From: Xiphias gladius
Lineage: Eukaryota; Chordata; Actinopteri; Istiophoriformes; Xiphiidae
Assembly (NCBI RefSeq): GCF_016859285.1
Contig: NC_053414.1
Span: 31,153,505 to 31,217,504, forward strand
DNA length: 64,000 bases
Reading direction: 5' to 3'
Below the pieces are notes generated by a model. The model was not told where the DNA came from. It ran no database searches and worked only from the letters and a program-made list of their open reading frames with translations. Positions 1 to 37,812 of the stretch are shown piece by piece (positions within the stretch are counted from its first letter, which is position 1; every line of letters starts with the position of its first letter). A program made the position numbers and the translations under genes.

Positions 1-263
1 TATACACAGTCATACATCAGAAAGGCTATCAAAATCTGTGACCCAATCAAAATACTAAGGTACCATTTGGTAACAACTATCAAAATAAAATGTTTGCAGT
101 ATAGCTGAAACTTTCGATCAGGTCACAGAATACACTATAACAGTCACCTTGTAACTACAAGATCCAGATTCAATAATTATGATATATGGAATTCATAATT
201 CTGAGATAAGGCCTCCATTTTTTTCTTTTGTGACTAAAATTTGCTTCCATACTAATCTAATCC

Positions 264-430
264 ACAGTGGTGGAATGTAAAAAAGTACATTTATTCAAGT
301 ACTGTGCTTAAGTATAAATTTGAGGTACTTGTACTTTAATTGAGTCTTTTCCTTTCATGCTACTTTATACTGCTACTCCACCACATTTCAGAGGGAAACG
401 TATTTTTTTATTGCACGACATTAATTAGAC
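264..430 (+). mobile_element. hAT-like MITE, copy 1
   Basis: Starts CAGTGGTGGAATGTAA and carries the AAGTAC/GAGGTACTTGTACTTTA/TCCACCACATTTCAGAGGG pattern of an abundant teleost non-autonomous hAT family. A second copy lies at 38861-39045. No coding capacity. Confidence 0.7.
407..412 (-). terminator. possible saraf polyadenylation signal
   Basis: A minus-strand AATAAA about 270 nt past the candidate saraf stop. It lies inside a hAT-like MITE, so it may be fortuitous. Confidence 0.25.
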
Positions 431-504
431 CGCTTTATCTAGTTTACAAATTAAGACTATACAAAGATTACATATAAAGAGCTAATATATTATAAATAAA
501 CCAA

Positions 505-662
505 GACAAGCGATTTGAAGGTGTCCCTTTGAGCTCTGGTAACTGAGACAACAATTCTCACTATTTTCTGAATTTTTACAAATCAAAAAAATCAACTGAT
601 TAATTAAGAAAGTAATAAACAGAACAATCCATAATGAAAAGAATAATTAGCTGCAGCCTTCT
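505..662 (+). repeat. dispersed MITE with ATTAATCGATTA-like end, partial copy
   Basis: The end CTGATTAATTAAGAAA...AATAATTAGCTGCAGCC and the internal TTGAGCTCTGG...CACTATTTTCTGA segment belong to a common fish MITE. Other copies in the window are near 3180, 36900, 39110, 57700 and 59030. Confidence 0.55.
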
Positions 663-677
663 ACAAAATAGTTAAAA

Positions 678-712
678 TTACCTCCGCCTCAGCTTACCAC
701 AACAATAAAATG
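678..712 (-). CDS. saraf: saraf putative last coding exon
   Basis: After an AG on the minus strand, 35 nt read in the required phase and give AFYCCGKLRRR followed by TAA. The terminal RRR before the stop matches the end of human SARAF, and the total becomes 336 aa. The polypyrimidine tract is poor, so this is a candidate only. The alternative is read-through of exon 6, ending ASGTLAC. Confidence 0.35.
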
Positions 713-1171
713 CTACTTTTACATGAATGCATCAGTATTTTAGTTTAGCAGTTTACTTGGCTTGTCATAGTGACAAGCCAATAACCTGTCAAATCCACAC
801 TCCAGCGGAGGGACCAGTCACATTTTTGTGGCTGACTCATTAGCCTCCATTGCAATGCCTCTGAAAAAGCATTTATAGAACGTTAGATGGGACAATAGAC
901 TCTCCATACTCATTAGTGATATGAAAAAAGACAGTGTATCTACCTTGATTATATGAAATGTAGAGCAAAATCTCTTAATAGATTAATTTCAGTGGCATCA
1001 AAGTATATACAGTCATATCACCCATGTGTAATCATAAAAATCATCACATGCCCTACACAAACCATCTGAAAAGTCAACTAGATATTTAGTATCAATATCA
1101 ATCTTTTCATCAGTATCTAATCAGTTTAACAGTTTTGATGTCACACGTGGTAAAGGTTGATGGATTCACAA

Positions 1172-1198
1172 GTGTGTGTGTGTGTGTGTATGTGTGTG
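1172..1198 (+). repeat. (GT)n microsatellite
   Basis: GT dinucleotide run with one GTAT interruption. It lies just past the saraf exon 6 donor in the terminal intron. Confidence 0.95.
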
Positions 1199-1225
1199 GC
1201 TCTGTTAGCTAACATGCTAACGTAC

Positions 1226-1320
1226 CTGAGGCAGTGCGTGTCCCACAGGAGGAAGAGGAGGAGTCTGTAGCAGGAGGTCGTCTGCAGTCATTGTAACTGG
1301 AGTAGTTGGAGGGCTGGTTT
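1226..1320 (-). CDS. saraf: saraf exon 6
   Basis: Acceptor TTTGCAG, donor GTACGT. Encodes [16 protein letters not shown] and ends CGTRTAS in phase 1. This matches the point in human SARAF just before its last few residues (GYGGTRRR). If the donor were not used, translation would stop after four more codons, which is a possible alternative end. Confidence 0.88.
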
Positions 1321-4305
1321 CTGCAAAACAAACATAAATAACCCAAGGGGTCTGACTGAAATAGAAGAAGTATGATGTTCTCTCATTTCTCTCTCCATCT
1401 CTTTACTGACCTCTGACGAGCAAAAAGATATCCCAGCACCCCTCCTGTCCCCATGCCAGTCCAGAAGCCTCCACCTGTGCCAGAAGCAGCTCGGCCTCCT
1501 GGATACTGTTGTCCATGAATGTAGTCACTATGGAAACCATAGCCTGAGTTGGAACCGGGACAGCCTGGACAGAAAACAATAGGAGATTCTAGATTTCAGA
1601 GAGGTAGTTGTAATCTTATTTCACACTACAGCTCTACAAGCTGGCCGCTTATTATTCCACAGAGAATCTGCAGTGCGAAACAGACCATCTACTGTCGCGC
1701 TATCCACACTATATGCTTCTGCATCAGCTACCTGTGAATTCAGGTTTGAATCCCGGGGGTGGTGGTCCTGCGGTGGAGCCATGGTGATTATCTCTGGGGT
1801 ACCCAGCCTGTCCTCTGTTCTGCCCCAATTGGGCTGTGTTCACACTGAGGAACAGCTTGTAGACACCGTAAGCTAAGAGCAGAAGCACAACGACCACCAG
1901 CAGGCCTCCTGAGTCTTCGCTGCTTGAGATGGATGAGCTCTGACGGCTCTGCTGCTGATGCCTGTTTCCGAAGAAACTGCTGAAGAAAGTGGAAGCAAAG
2001 CCCCCAAGACCTGAGAGATACAAACAGAAAAAGAAAGTTTCTAAATATCTTGTCCATGTGAAGATGAAGCCTCATTAATCTTATATCTCTATCCTCCAAC
2101 CTCCAAATCCTTTGAATCCACTGTGGGAGCCCCAGCTGCCTTGTGTTCTCCTCTGGCCCTCTTCAGTCAGTTCCAATGAATACTCAAGCCCACAGGAGCC
2201 CTTCAGTATGTAAGCATCAGCAGGGTGGCTATAACCCTCACAGCTCACCTCGATGCGACCAAATCGGTATGCGTTGTCCATATCAGTCTTACACTCCCAC
2301 TGTTAAAGGGATGGGAGGGTTACAACATCATTCAAAACACATCAAGGAAGAGGGTTCCTCACATAATCACACACACCCTGACTTCTTGTTCCTGTGCTAA
2401 ACAACTCTTCCTCTCCAAAATCAAAGACTTATATGAGTTCTATTACAACCATTACTCAGTTTACAGTCAGTCACACCTCCTTGCATTGGGTCAACAAGAA
2501 GAAAAGCCTGAACAAGAAGCTGCATCAAGAAGCTGCCATGATTCATGTAATGCCCCCCCCCCCAAACTCAGCAGCTATCCTGACCAATAGAAGTGATTAG
2601 TGCAGCAACAAGGACAAGATCTCTCACCAACTTCCCACTGGCGGACACAGCCAGTTGTGTTTATTGGAATTATAACCTGATCAATACTGAATTTTTGAGG
2701 CTGATACCAATATTGATATTTGAGATTTTAGAATGCGTAAACATTTAAAGATTTGTGACCGGGCTCTGTACTAAGCAGGATGTTTGACAGTGTTAAATGC
2801 TCTCTGGTGGACAATCTCTGTAACAGAGACAGTGTTTCTAAATGACCTCAAACTTATCTCTGACATTTCTTGTCATTTATAGACTGAAAGATACACGGAC
2901 ACCCATACATAACAGTCCATACTTGAGCCTGGCAGATTATCAGTTGGGATCTGGTTAGACTACAGATACTGTTACTGGGAATCAAACCCCAGGTTTATGT
3001 GGTTATGGATGGGAAATCTACCAGATTAACTTGCCTACTTTCAGGCTACCTAATGAAAGTCACCAAATTTGAATATCTGGACAGCTTCATGACCAATTCT
3101 ACAACCAGTGGCACTCAGAACTACAGCTAAAATGATCAATAGATCAGATAATGATCAGATCAGATAATTAATTGTAAACTCAATTGTGATAGTCAATCAA
3201 TCTATTAAGTCACTTTTTGAGCAAAAATGCCACAGAAAAAAATCTGCAGGTTGTGCCCTCTAAAAACGGAACATTTATGGGTTTTCTTCATCTTCTGTGA
3301 TAGTAAACTAAAGCTCTTTGGTTTAGACTGTTGGTTTGACAAAGTGAACAATTTCAAAACATAAACTTGGACTTTGACAGAATATGATGGCAATTTTTTG
3401 CTTTTTTGTAGCATTTTGTAGACTAGTTGATTAATCAACAAAATAGTCTGCAAATTAATCAACAGATGTCCCCCTGCTCAGAGTTAATGTTATACTCCAT
3501 ACACCTCATCTCTCTCTCCTCACCTGTACATTCACTCCATCCCAGCCTTTGTTCTGACACTGGACCACCTCTGGGATGAAAGTCTGGCAGCCCGCTGAGC
3601 CTCCAACACACTGGAGCTGAGGGATGGGGCTTGAGCGCCTTGCTGTGGTGTAGCGACCCTTGTACAGTGTCAACACCTGGACGTCCCGCAGCAGCACACT
3701 GCCTGCTGTGGGGAGAGGAGAAAAAGGCAGGTTCTACAATAATCCATCAGGTGTACAGCTGTAAATGTTAATCATCAGTTTCAAGATGGAGTTTGATCCA
3801 GATGTCCTGCAGATTTTTTCCAGAAAATTAGTGGTCAAACAGTTAACTGGAGAGGTCTCCCTCATGAATTAAACAGATAATAAGACAAAGTTTTTGCTTG
3901 AGGAGGATTTGCCAAAACCTGACTACCCAGAAGCTGTGCTTATTAATAAACTATAACTAATCTAGGAAGCCTTAGTTAATAATGTATTAACCATTCTTAA
4001 AGCCATTAACTACAGCTAATTAAACGCCTTTATAACTGGAGCCAAACAGAGTGGTACCGTTCAAAGAAATGCTGGCATTAAAAATAACTGATGTACTGCA
4101 GACTATAAAGTCATAGTTCATTTTGTTTCAAGTGTGAGGGACGTGAGCGAAAGTGGAGGAGTTTGTTACATTTCCTAAACATGGCGGCCGGCTATAATCC
4201 TGACTCGCACATTAAAATAGAACTGAAGTAGAACGTACCGTCATCCCAACTCTGGACGTGTCCAACCATCAGAAACTGCATCACAGCTGTAATAAACCGC
4301 TTCAT
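1226..4305 (-). CDS. saraf: saraf, store-operated calcium entry-associated regulatory factor (TMEM66)
   Basis: SARAF is a single-pass ER membrane protein that limits store-operated calcium entry by acting on STIM/ORAI (family knowledge). Six coding exons read on the minus strand: 4239-4305, 3524-3705, 2101-2299, 1732-2010, 1411-1564, 1226-1320. All have AG/GT borders and compatible phases. The product starts with a short hydrophobic signal ([20 protein letters not shown]). The luminal domain contains [15 protein letters not shown] and [19 protein letters not shown]. Then come [13 protein letters not shown], one membrane segment ([19 protein letters not shown]), and a cytosolic tail with [13 protein letters not shown] and a Gly/Ser-rich stretch including [18 protein letters not shown]. 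These match the SARAF order. The six exons give 325 codons, and the human protein is about 339 aa, so only a very short last exon is missing (candidate at 678-712). A minus-strand AATAAA lies at 407-412. Identification is firm; the C-terminus is not. Confidence 0.95.
1411..1564 (-). CDS. saraf: saraf exon 5
   Basis: Acceptor GTCCAG, donor GTCAGT. Encodes the Gly-rich cytosolic tail, including [20 protein letters not shown], in phase with its neighbours. Confidence 0.93.
1732..2010 (-). CDS. saraf: saraf exon 4 (transmembrane segment)
   Basis: Acceptor CTCTCAG, donor GTAGCT. Encodes a Ser/Gln-rich juxtamembrane part, the membrane helix [19 protein letters not shown], and the proline-rich [13 protein letters not shown] motif of the tail. 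Confidence 0.95.
2101..2299 (-). CDS. saraf: saraf exon 3
   Basis: Acceptor TTAACAG, donor GTTGGA (not the usual GTRAGT, so a weak site). Encodes [20 protein letters not shown], then [14 protein letters not shown] and a Gly/Ser-rich end. Ends in phase 1. Confidence 0.93.
3180..3470 (+). repeat. dispersed MITE, near-complete copy in saraf intron 2
   Basis: Runs from AGTCAATCAATCTATTAAGTCAC to GTTGATTAATCAAC. The middle carries TGATAGTAAACTAAA, as in the other copies of this family. Confidence 0.6.
3524..3705 (-). CDS. saraf: saraf exon 2
   Basis: Acceptor CCCACAG, donor GTGAGG. Encodes the luminal segment with [18 protein letters not shown] and [13 protein letters not shown]. It contains several of the conserved SARAF cysteines and ends in phase 0. 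Confidence 0.95.
4239..4305 (-). CDS. saraf: saraf exon 1 (signal peptide)
   Basis: Starts at the ATG complementary to 4303-4305 and ends before GTACGT. It encodes 22 residues plus one base (phase 1), mostly the hydrophobic leader. The next exon completes the codon as Ala. Confidence 0.9.
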
Positions 4306-4555
4306 TTCCCTGCTGTGTGTTCCCACAGGAGCTAATTAAAGTTGTTATTAAAGTGGAAACTTGTCTCCTTATTTCCTCTTATTTCACCGGAGCACATCTG
4401 AAGTCTCAACAGCGACGCTTACATTTCCTGTTGCGTCATCTGTTTTCGCCGTCCCCAACCAATGGGAAACGGGTACGACGGTAGATAAAAGGTCAGTTGA
4501 CCCAATCACACAGATCGGATTCATAGAAATGGAAGACGTAAATGTGTGAAATCTA

Positions 4556-4594
4556 ATGGCGGAGTGGCCACCAGAAGAACCGGAACTTTTCCAG
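4556..4594 (+). other. orphan first-exon-like ORF, head-to-head with saraf
   Basis: ATGGCGGAGTGGCCACC opens a 13-codon ORF (MAEWPPEEPELFQ) that ends exactly at CAG|GTGGGT, a strong donor in phase 0. The ATG is 250 bp from the saraf start on the opposite strand, as expected of a bidirectional promoter. I see no partner exon downstream, where a LINE lies at about 4.8-7.2 kb. It could be a real first exon, the remnant of a lost gene, or chance. I do not recognise the peptide. Confidence 0.3.
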
Positions 4595-4834
4595 GTGGGT
4601 CGCTACACAAGTAGGCCAATAGCTTAGTGTGAAAGAAATAAAACATCAGAGTAGGAGAGAGACAGAGAGAAACAGAGACAGAGAAAGAGAGATCTGAACA
4701 TGTGCTGCCTACACTACCCCCCTTGAGTCGCCCTCTTAAGATGAAAACTTTCTAGAAAATCCAACATTACCACCGCGTCTTTGAACAGTCCTCTCTACAC
4801 CTCACCCCCACCACTAACTAGTCGCAATCAAGAC

Positions 4835-7200
4835 AATGTTGTGAACAAAATGGGGCTCCTGCGGGCTGTATATGCTTAATGGCAGGATGATGAAGGGGAC
4901 TCTTTGGCAAGATTCACATACTCAGCCCCTGGGACTAGTGTAGTCAATTAAGTAATCACTAACATGGACCCCTCCCTCATTTGTGCATTCACAGTCAGAC
5001 CACAGGCCCCATGATCAGATCACTGCCAATTAAATGTATATATAAAACCAACTGTACATTTGACAATAACAGAACATGAGCTCTAGACTCCTGATGGTGA
5101 AGTTGGATTTAAAAATGTAATCACTTCACCTGAAATCACTCATCTAATTAATTCTTCTTAACAGTTTCAACCAAACCATTTAAACATGGCTATTGCAAAA
5201 ATAAATTATATTTATCATAGATGAGCCAGTTAAGCAGGTCTCACTAAGAACAGCTCTGGATCTAAACAGAGACTGAAAAAGGAAGAGTGGTACGACAAGG
5301 ACTGCAAAAATATCTTTAAAAAATTAAGACAGCAGTCCAATCTAGACAATGTCTAGACAATGTCAGACACAAAACAGACATGAGACAAAATGATGTTGAA
5401 ACGCTAAGAGAATACAAACAGATAATAACTCAAGAAATACAACATCACGATTAGAAACTAAGAGAAACTAGAGTCCATTGATCAAAATCAGTTCTGGGAG
5501 TTTAACAATGAAAAATACAACCTGGCCCTACAAAATGGAAACATTCGGAAAGATCATTTTGAAAAACAATATGAAAAAAATTTCACATAACAATTTCAAT
5601 CATGAACAGAAAGAAATTCAAGAAAAATTTAAAATCCTTGGATCAACAATTAAAAAATAATCAGAACCCCCTTGATTACCTTATTACAAAGAAAGAATGA
5701 GAAAACAACATAAAAAAACTAAAATCTGGCAAAGCATGTGGACCTGATGGCATCCGGACACATGCTGAAATACAGTAGCCCTGAGATGAGACAGGCCCTG
5801 CTTCAGTTTTTCAATTTTGTTAAAAAAAAAAAATTGCATGTTTTATTGATTTTAAAAAGGTGTTTTTATTCTATTTGGTAAAAGGGATTATATTGTAAAA
5901 TTCTCAAGATTAAGTCAAAGAAGGTCAGTAATAAATGTGGAGTAAAAACTGGCAAAAAAAAAAACTACAGATCTCCTCTCTCAAGGGAGTGGTGTCTTTC
6001 AGGGAAAAAGCTTATCTCCAACTCTATTTAACATCTATATTAATGACCCAGCAGTACAATCTGCAACCCCAGGTTTACCCTTAACAATAAGGAAGTCAAA
6101 ATCTTGCTCTATGCTGATGATATATTGTGGCTGTCACCCACACAACAAGGACTACAGCAGCACCTGAACCTCCTGGAGTGTACTATCAGAACTGGGCCCT
6201 GACAGTCAACTTTAACAAATCTAAAATCATGATCTTCCTAAAGAAGCCCAGATCTCAGGAAACCAAATGCCAATTCAAGTTAGGGAGCACCCATCTAGAT
6301 CACACCCTATATTATGATTACCTGGGGCTCAAAATCAGTGTCTCAGGTAACTTTGGTCTGGCAGTGAATGCACTGAAACAAAAGCATGTAGAGCATTTTA
6401 TGCAGTTAGAAGAAATTTTTACAAAATGGACATACTAATTAGAGTTTGGACTAAAATATTTGAAAGCATAATCCAACCAACCACCCTTTATGGTAGAGAA
6501 GTCTGGGGTCCACTCAGTCATCAGGAACACATTAGATGGGATGGGCATCCCATAGAGTCCCAGCATGCAGAATTCTGTATGTCCATATTAAACATCCAAA
6601 GAAAAACCCAGACTAATACATGCAGGGCAGAATTAGGCTGTTACCCATTAATTATTAACATTAAAAAAAGAACACTTAATTTGTGGTTAGACTGCACATT
6701 GAGCCCCCAAGACACACTGAAATTTCAGGGACTACAAATCCAAGAACTGAGCCCCCCAAAGTGTCCCTTCTTTCAGCTGGTCCTGAGACTTACTGGTCAC
6801 CCAATACTTTTCATCCTCAGACCAGCATTTTCCAACCACTAAACACAGTAAACCAAATTATTAAATTGGCCATTATGTCCCTCATAACCCCCCAAACCAC
6901 AGCCTCTTTACCATGGTTTAAACACTGATGAAGCAGTGGACATTGAACCTAGAGCTGTGGCTGAAAAAGCTCAGACAAAAGACTTTGCAATATAGAAAAA
7001 TCGAAAAGCTTCAAATAACTTTATATCAGCCGAGCAGCAGAGTGGATTCAGGACCACAGTTCCCAGTGAGTTCAGTTCATACAACAGCTCTCAGTGAGTC
7101 CAAACAACAGCTCGCAGTGAATCTGGTACAAACACCAGCTCCCAGTGAGTCCGGTACAAACACCAGTCCAGTTTTACAGAGGGGTAGGCAGAAGACAGTA
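4835..7200 (+). mobile_element. decayed non-LTR retrotransposon (endonuclease-RT)
   Basis: Plus-strand fragments in several frames follow LINE ORF2 order. An endonuclease tail near 4900-5030 has DPSLIC- and SDH-like residues. An RT block has LSPTLFNIYIND (about 6017-6050) and a disrupted YADD-like catalytic region near 6110. Next come WALTVNFNKSKIMIFLKKPR (6196-6255) and YDYLGLKISVSGNF, and a C-terminal part has QPTTLYGREVWGPL (about 6474-6515) and CRAELGCYPLIINIKKR. Frameshifts and stops make it dead. The clade is not assigned. Confidence 0.8.
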
Positions 7201-7915
7201 GGAAGCTGTTCTGAGTTTATTGAAAAGGAAAAAAAAAAAATAAAATTATGTCTGGTGCTGTATTTACTACTACACTGTCTGGTTTGAATTCTACTCTCAC
7301 ATGCTCTACAGCTACTAACTTGTAGTTACACAAAGTGCAAAGTGAAAAACAGTAGTGTTGAATAGGACTCAAACTGAACAGCATTAATCACGAGCTACCT
7401 CACTTTTTAATGTTCAGTTTTTGTTGATACTTTTTAGTGTGTGGACTGTTATATGGTATATGGTTCAGACAGTAGCTACTTGGTTGTTGTAGTTGTTGAC
7501 TGTAATGTGAAAAGATGTATCTGACACTTTTTCTTCACAAACTACTATGAACTATAAAATCATCATAGAATCTGTAATTGAACTGTGTAAATAACAATTA
7601 GACTAACATTACAAAATAATATAATTTATATTTCATGTATTGTTCTACAACTCATCATAGTTATTTTAGCCTGTATGTACTGCATGATTCTTGTAAAGTG
7701 TGACAAAGGCTGCATGTGATGGTGTGGCTTCAGATGGGTTTTGGTGGGTCAGTCCCAGTCAAAAGTCTCAATTTTTATTTCCACTCCACCCCTGATGAGA
7801 GCTTTAACAACTATGGTTTTACAAATTTTGACAGAGAGCAGTATATATACGTATATGTTTATTTTTTATTTTTTCATAAAAACAGCATCTCCATAGGCAT
7901 AAACAAAGTTAAAAC
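7200..7915. other. AT-rich intergenic DNA, nothing recognised
   Basis: Between the LINE remnant and the SINE I see no exon, RNA gene or clear repeat, only low-complexity AT-rich sequence. Confidence 0.5.
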
Positions 7916-7916
7916 C

Positions 7917-8110
7917 AGTTACATTACATTTACTAATTTGGCAGATGCTTTTATCCAAAGCGATTTAGAAGTGAGGCAACTTAGGGTTCATTGTCTTGCC
8001 CAACGACACTTCAGCATCCGGACAGGAGGAGCTGGGGATTGAACCGCTGACCCTGCGATCAGTGGACAACCCGTTCTACCACCTGAGCCCAAACTGCCCA
8101 GTTACCACTT
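7917..8110 (-). mobile_element. tRNA-derived SINE-like element
   Basis: On the minus strand GGGCTCAGGTGGTAGAACGG resembles a pol III A box region and GGTTCAATCCC matches the B box (GGTTCRANNCC). The body ends with a TTTTATCCAAAGCGATTTA-type tail common in fish repeats. A related tail sits near 53655. Confidence 0.65.
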
Positions 8111-9030
8111 TTAATGTATTGTACTGGGTTGGAGGCAGAAATCTCAAAGACAGATATCTGACAACCCTGGCTATGTTCTTCAAATGTAGTTTACCTAATC
8201 CAGACAAACATGTTTTTATCTGGCTAAAACAATCCTGTTAATTCCCATCCAGCTAATTTAGTTCTTTGAAATCAGTTTGAGGATTGATTCCTTTATCCTG
8301 GATGAAGTTATCTTCAACATCAGTGCGCTTGTATTTTGAAATACAGGCAAAATTAATAGAGTTAAAACCATGATCCACAATTATAAATCAGCTCAGTGCT
8401 GATCATATAATTGCAGTTAAATGAGGTAGGAGTGTTGGAAACCCTCCCATTACATTCATGGACATAAGTCATTTCTGTGTGTTCCTGCTTTTGTGGCTGT
8501 TATTTGGTCTGCATTGAGCTGCAGTGTTTCCACATTTGATCACTGATGATCATCAGATATACCCAGTGAATGTGGTTGGAGTATGAGTGAAGTTGGTGCA
8601 TGAAGTATGGTTCTCTCTGATGGATATGCAAGAGACTTTTCAGTGATAATCATACCAACCTCTCTTTACTTCCTAATGGCTGGATCGCCCTATATCTGTT
8701 TGCTTCTCTCTGTGCTCAAATATACAGTATTTTAATACAACCAAAGTCCTAATAAAGCTGTTCTCATTTACATGTTCTTCTGTTTCTGTTGTCAGACAAC
8801 GGAACAAGTATGAAATAGTGACTGTAATGCAGCCCATTAAGACTACATATTAACCAGCAGTCACAAGCCTTTTCCAAAGAATAGCTAAAATCCTGATTTT
8901 ATAACCATGGCGTCATCTGAAAAAATCACCATACACATAATTTAAAGACTGCGGCTGTGCTGTGATTTTAGCTGTATTTAATTGTAAAATAATCACTCAC
9001 AGAGAAAGTTAGAAGCTCATTCACGTGTCA
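8111..9030. other. intergenic, no gene recognised
   Basis: No exon with splice borders or known motif was found. A plus-strand AATAAA lies near 8753, but nothing upstream reads as coding. Confidence 0.45.
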
Positions 9031-9460
9031 GCTACCGTGCCCTAATTTGAATGAGACGCATCGAGAGGGGTGCCTGTAGAGGGAAAGTCCGACCTTGCAT
9101 TCGCGGGGAAATACTGGTGACTCTCTTCTACGGAAAGTTGCTGAGGATGGTCAGGAAAGTTGCTGAGGATGGTCAACAAAGTTGCTAGATTAGTCAATAG
9201 GTACTTTTGTGAAGAAAGGTCGCTAAAGGGATTGGTAAATCTAGCGACAAAGGTGCTTAGGTGGCAAGACTGCCTGTAAATGTCCCCCTGATGATGCATT
9301 AGAAACTGTTTGCACCAATTCATTTTGAAAGAGCAACGGCCAATGGAGAAACTCAACACTCGGCCAGCCAACCAATGGTGTAACTTCATCACTCAGTCAG
9401 TCAGTCAGTCAGGGACACTTGCGTTTATAGGGCTGGCCCCACTGTTGTGGTCCAGCCAAA
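9031..9460. repeat. unclassified repeat-like block with short tandem units
   Basis: Contains two adjacent copies of GGAAAGTTGCTGAGGATGGT (about 9131-9172), further AAAGTTGCTAG/AAAGGTCGCTAAAGG variants, and a (CAGT)n run near 9392-9412. No convincing protein. Confidence 0.45.
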
Positions 9461-10074
9461 AACTAGTTTTAAATGAATAAACAATTTTCAGCAAAGTAAG
9501 TTCTGCAGCTAATTATTTGATGATTTATTTAAGTTTTATTGTTTAAATGACAAATTCCAATTTTAATATCAAGTTATATGCTGTATGTTCTGCTCCATGG
9601 TCAGTCAGTTAACAGTCATAATCTTTTAGTTGAGTTTATGTCTTTTTGCTCACAATGTCTCAAACTACATTTGTTTTGGTTCTTTTCTGGAATACAAAGT
9701 TTTATTTTGTTGTATTTTTGAAAGATAAATTGTGATGATTATACCAACAGATCATGATAATTTCTCAATAACCTGCATTTTTACATCTTAAATCATGATT
9801 GTATCAACACTCTCTCATTATAAAATCTAGAAAAGACATTTGTTTCTCAAAATTGCCTCATGTTTGGGCTTCACTCTAAAATGTCTTGGTCCTGATCCTG
9901 CTATGACAACAGTTCCAGATTAATTTTTAACCAGCCTTGAAGAACTATAAAATCCATACTCGTTAGATAATCATCAAACTTATAGTAACTCATAGTAACT
10001 CGGTATTCAACATTCAAAGAACAATCACTCAATTCCCTGAAATTACAATAACAAATACAGAACACGGTGGTTGT

Positions 10075-12002
10075 AGTAAAAACCAGGTCTTTTATTTCCT
10101 TAATCACCCACTGTTCAGCCCATATTAAATCTCTGCTATAAGTTAAATATTTACAACATCATTCAAGGCCCTTCACAAAATGCATCATGATCATCTTTAG
10201 AAAGAAATCTATTTACATTGTACAAAACATTGCATACATGATGATCCGTACACCAAACCCTCTTTCCCTTGGGGGGAAAAAAAAAAAAAACCAGTCACAT
10301 TTTTCACAGTCAACTGGTCAGCTACTGAATTACTCATCAAGACTGTCAGTAAGGCAGGCAGGTCACTGTGCTCTCCTCTAAAGCATCAGAGTCTGTAGAA
10401 GTTGCTGAAAATTTATTCAATCCAGTAGAAATCAACAGAAGTAAATGGCAACCAATCAAAGTTAACTAAATAAATACAGTGTATGGGTTACTTTTTTCAT
10501 GCTAGTGTGCATTTGAAAGCATAATCCAGGAGGACTGAATCACTGCTGGTTTAGACATGGCACAAAGGGGATGGACCTTGAGGTGGTTTAGGTAAACGAA
10601 CACTGTATGAAGCTTTATGTAGGACACGAGTATTGCTTTTTTTTCCCTCTTTGTAGTTTTCTTTTGTCATGGTCAGGCTTCTGATACGGTGTCGTGAATC
10701 ATTCTGCTTATTCATTAACCAAATTCAGTCTGTCAGATTACTGTATTAGCTTCAAGATAGAAGTAGTTCTTTAACCAGGGATGTTAAAAATGACTTTCAC
10801 AGACTCTGAAGTCTTAGTGTTAAGAAAAAAAAAATACAATTCAATATGTCAAAGTCCTTTTTAGCCTGTTCAGCATGTGTCTATAGGAGCTTTATTACAT
10901 CTCTGTTATCTAAGGACATCCTTTTCACCTTCTGTCTGCTTTGGCCCCAGAGGAAAGTTGATGTATTATAACTGACATGGTGACACTGGTATGTTGGCCA
11001 GCAGCTGATAGAACAGGACAGTTTGTTATTTCTACATGATGATTTGTTTTACATACAGAAAACTAGCTAGCTCTTTAACCCTAATCAACATCAACATTAC
11101 ACCACCAAGTCAACAAATTCAAAATTTTCAAAAATATGGAGCCGATTGCTCGTTTCCATTAATTTCTGGTCTTTTAAAACAGATTTGGCTCACCCGAGTG
11201 TTCTTTCTTTGATATTTCCAATAAATGAGTTGTTTTTGACATTCTAACACTATTTCAACCTTTAATCCATCTAAAACAGAGTTGCAGACAAAAGCAAGCA
11301 TTATGCCAGCCAGTGTATGTACACCTGGTTAAACACACTGATGGTGTGAATGAATCCTCCACCAATAAAAAAGGACTCTTTGGTAAGTGAGCTAATCACT
11401 TTGGCTAATAGTTGATTGACAAAGTCTAATTAGAGCATGACTTTTCAATAATTAGAATTGATGTGATTAATTTCATAAATCAACATAGTGGTTTAGAAAA
11501 GACCTGAGAGCCCATAAGAACAGATAGAGAGACATTATGTAAACACAACCACCACAAAAGACTGAGACAGAGACGGAGCCCAACATGTTTCCAGTTCACT
11601 GTTTGTCATTCTGAGGAAAAGCAGCTTAAGCTTCTTTATCAACCAATTTTTCTGCCATCTGGAGTGTCTATGTTTCTATATTATGGTCAAATATATGAAC
11701 TAAAGTTTGACAGTGGGATATTTTGGCTGATGCCAACAGTTTTGGGTTGAAGCTGATAATAATGGATACTTGATATCTTTATATTTGACCATTCTGACTC
11801 CATTGTGTTGGAGGTGAACTGACAATGACTGGCTCATAACAAGAACATTTTTTGTTGAAAAGGACAATATCAGCTTGATATATCTGTAAACTTACTATGG
11901 ATGTGTTTCTTGGCATGTGTTAATCAGTGCATATGTCCTCATACAGTCACCGTGTTCCTCTCCAAGCTCCTAGTGGTCCTCTTTGTGCGAGTTGTCCAGT
12001 CC
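10075..12002 (-). other. galnt7: probable galnt7 3' UTR
   Basis: AT-rich minus-strand sequence after the stop, without obvious transposons. A minus AATAAA at 10091-10096 would end a UTR of about 1.9 kb. The extent is an inference. Confidence 0.4.
10091..10096 (-). terminator. possible galnt7 polyadenylation signal
   Basis: Minus-strand AATAAA in the context GGAAATAAAAGAC, about 1.9 kb after the stop codon. Confidence 0.35.

Positions 12003-37812
<25,810 letters not shown>

Noticed and set aside
6127..6842. Two overlapping ORFs as genes
   Set aside because: They are frameshifted reverse-transcriptase segments of a LINE.
8000..8110. tRNA gene on the minus strand
   Set aside because: A and B boxes are present but no complete cloverleaf, and it is followed by a SINE body; the same is true at 61.0 kb.
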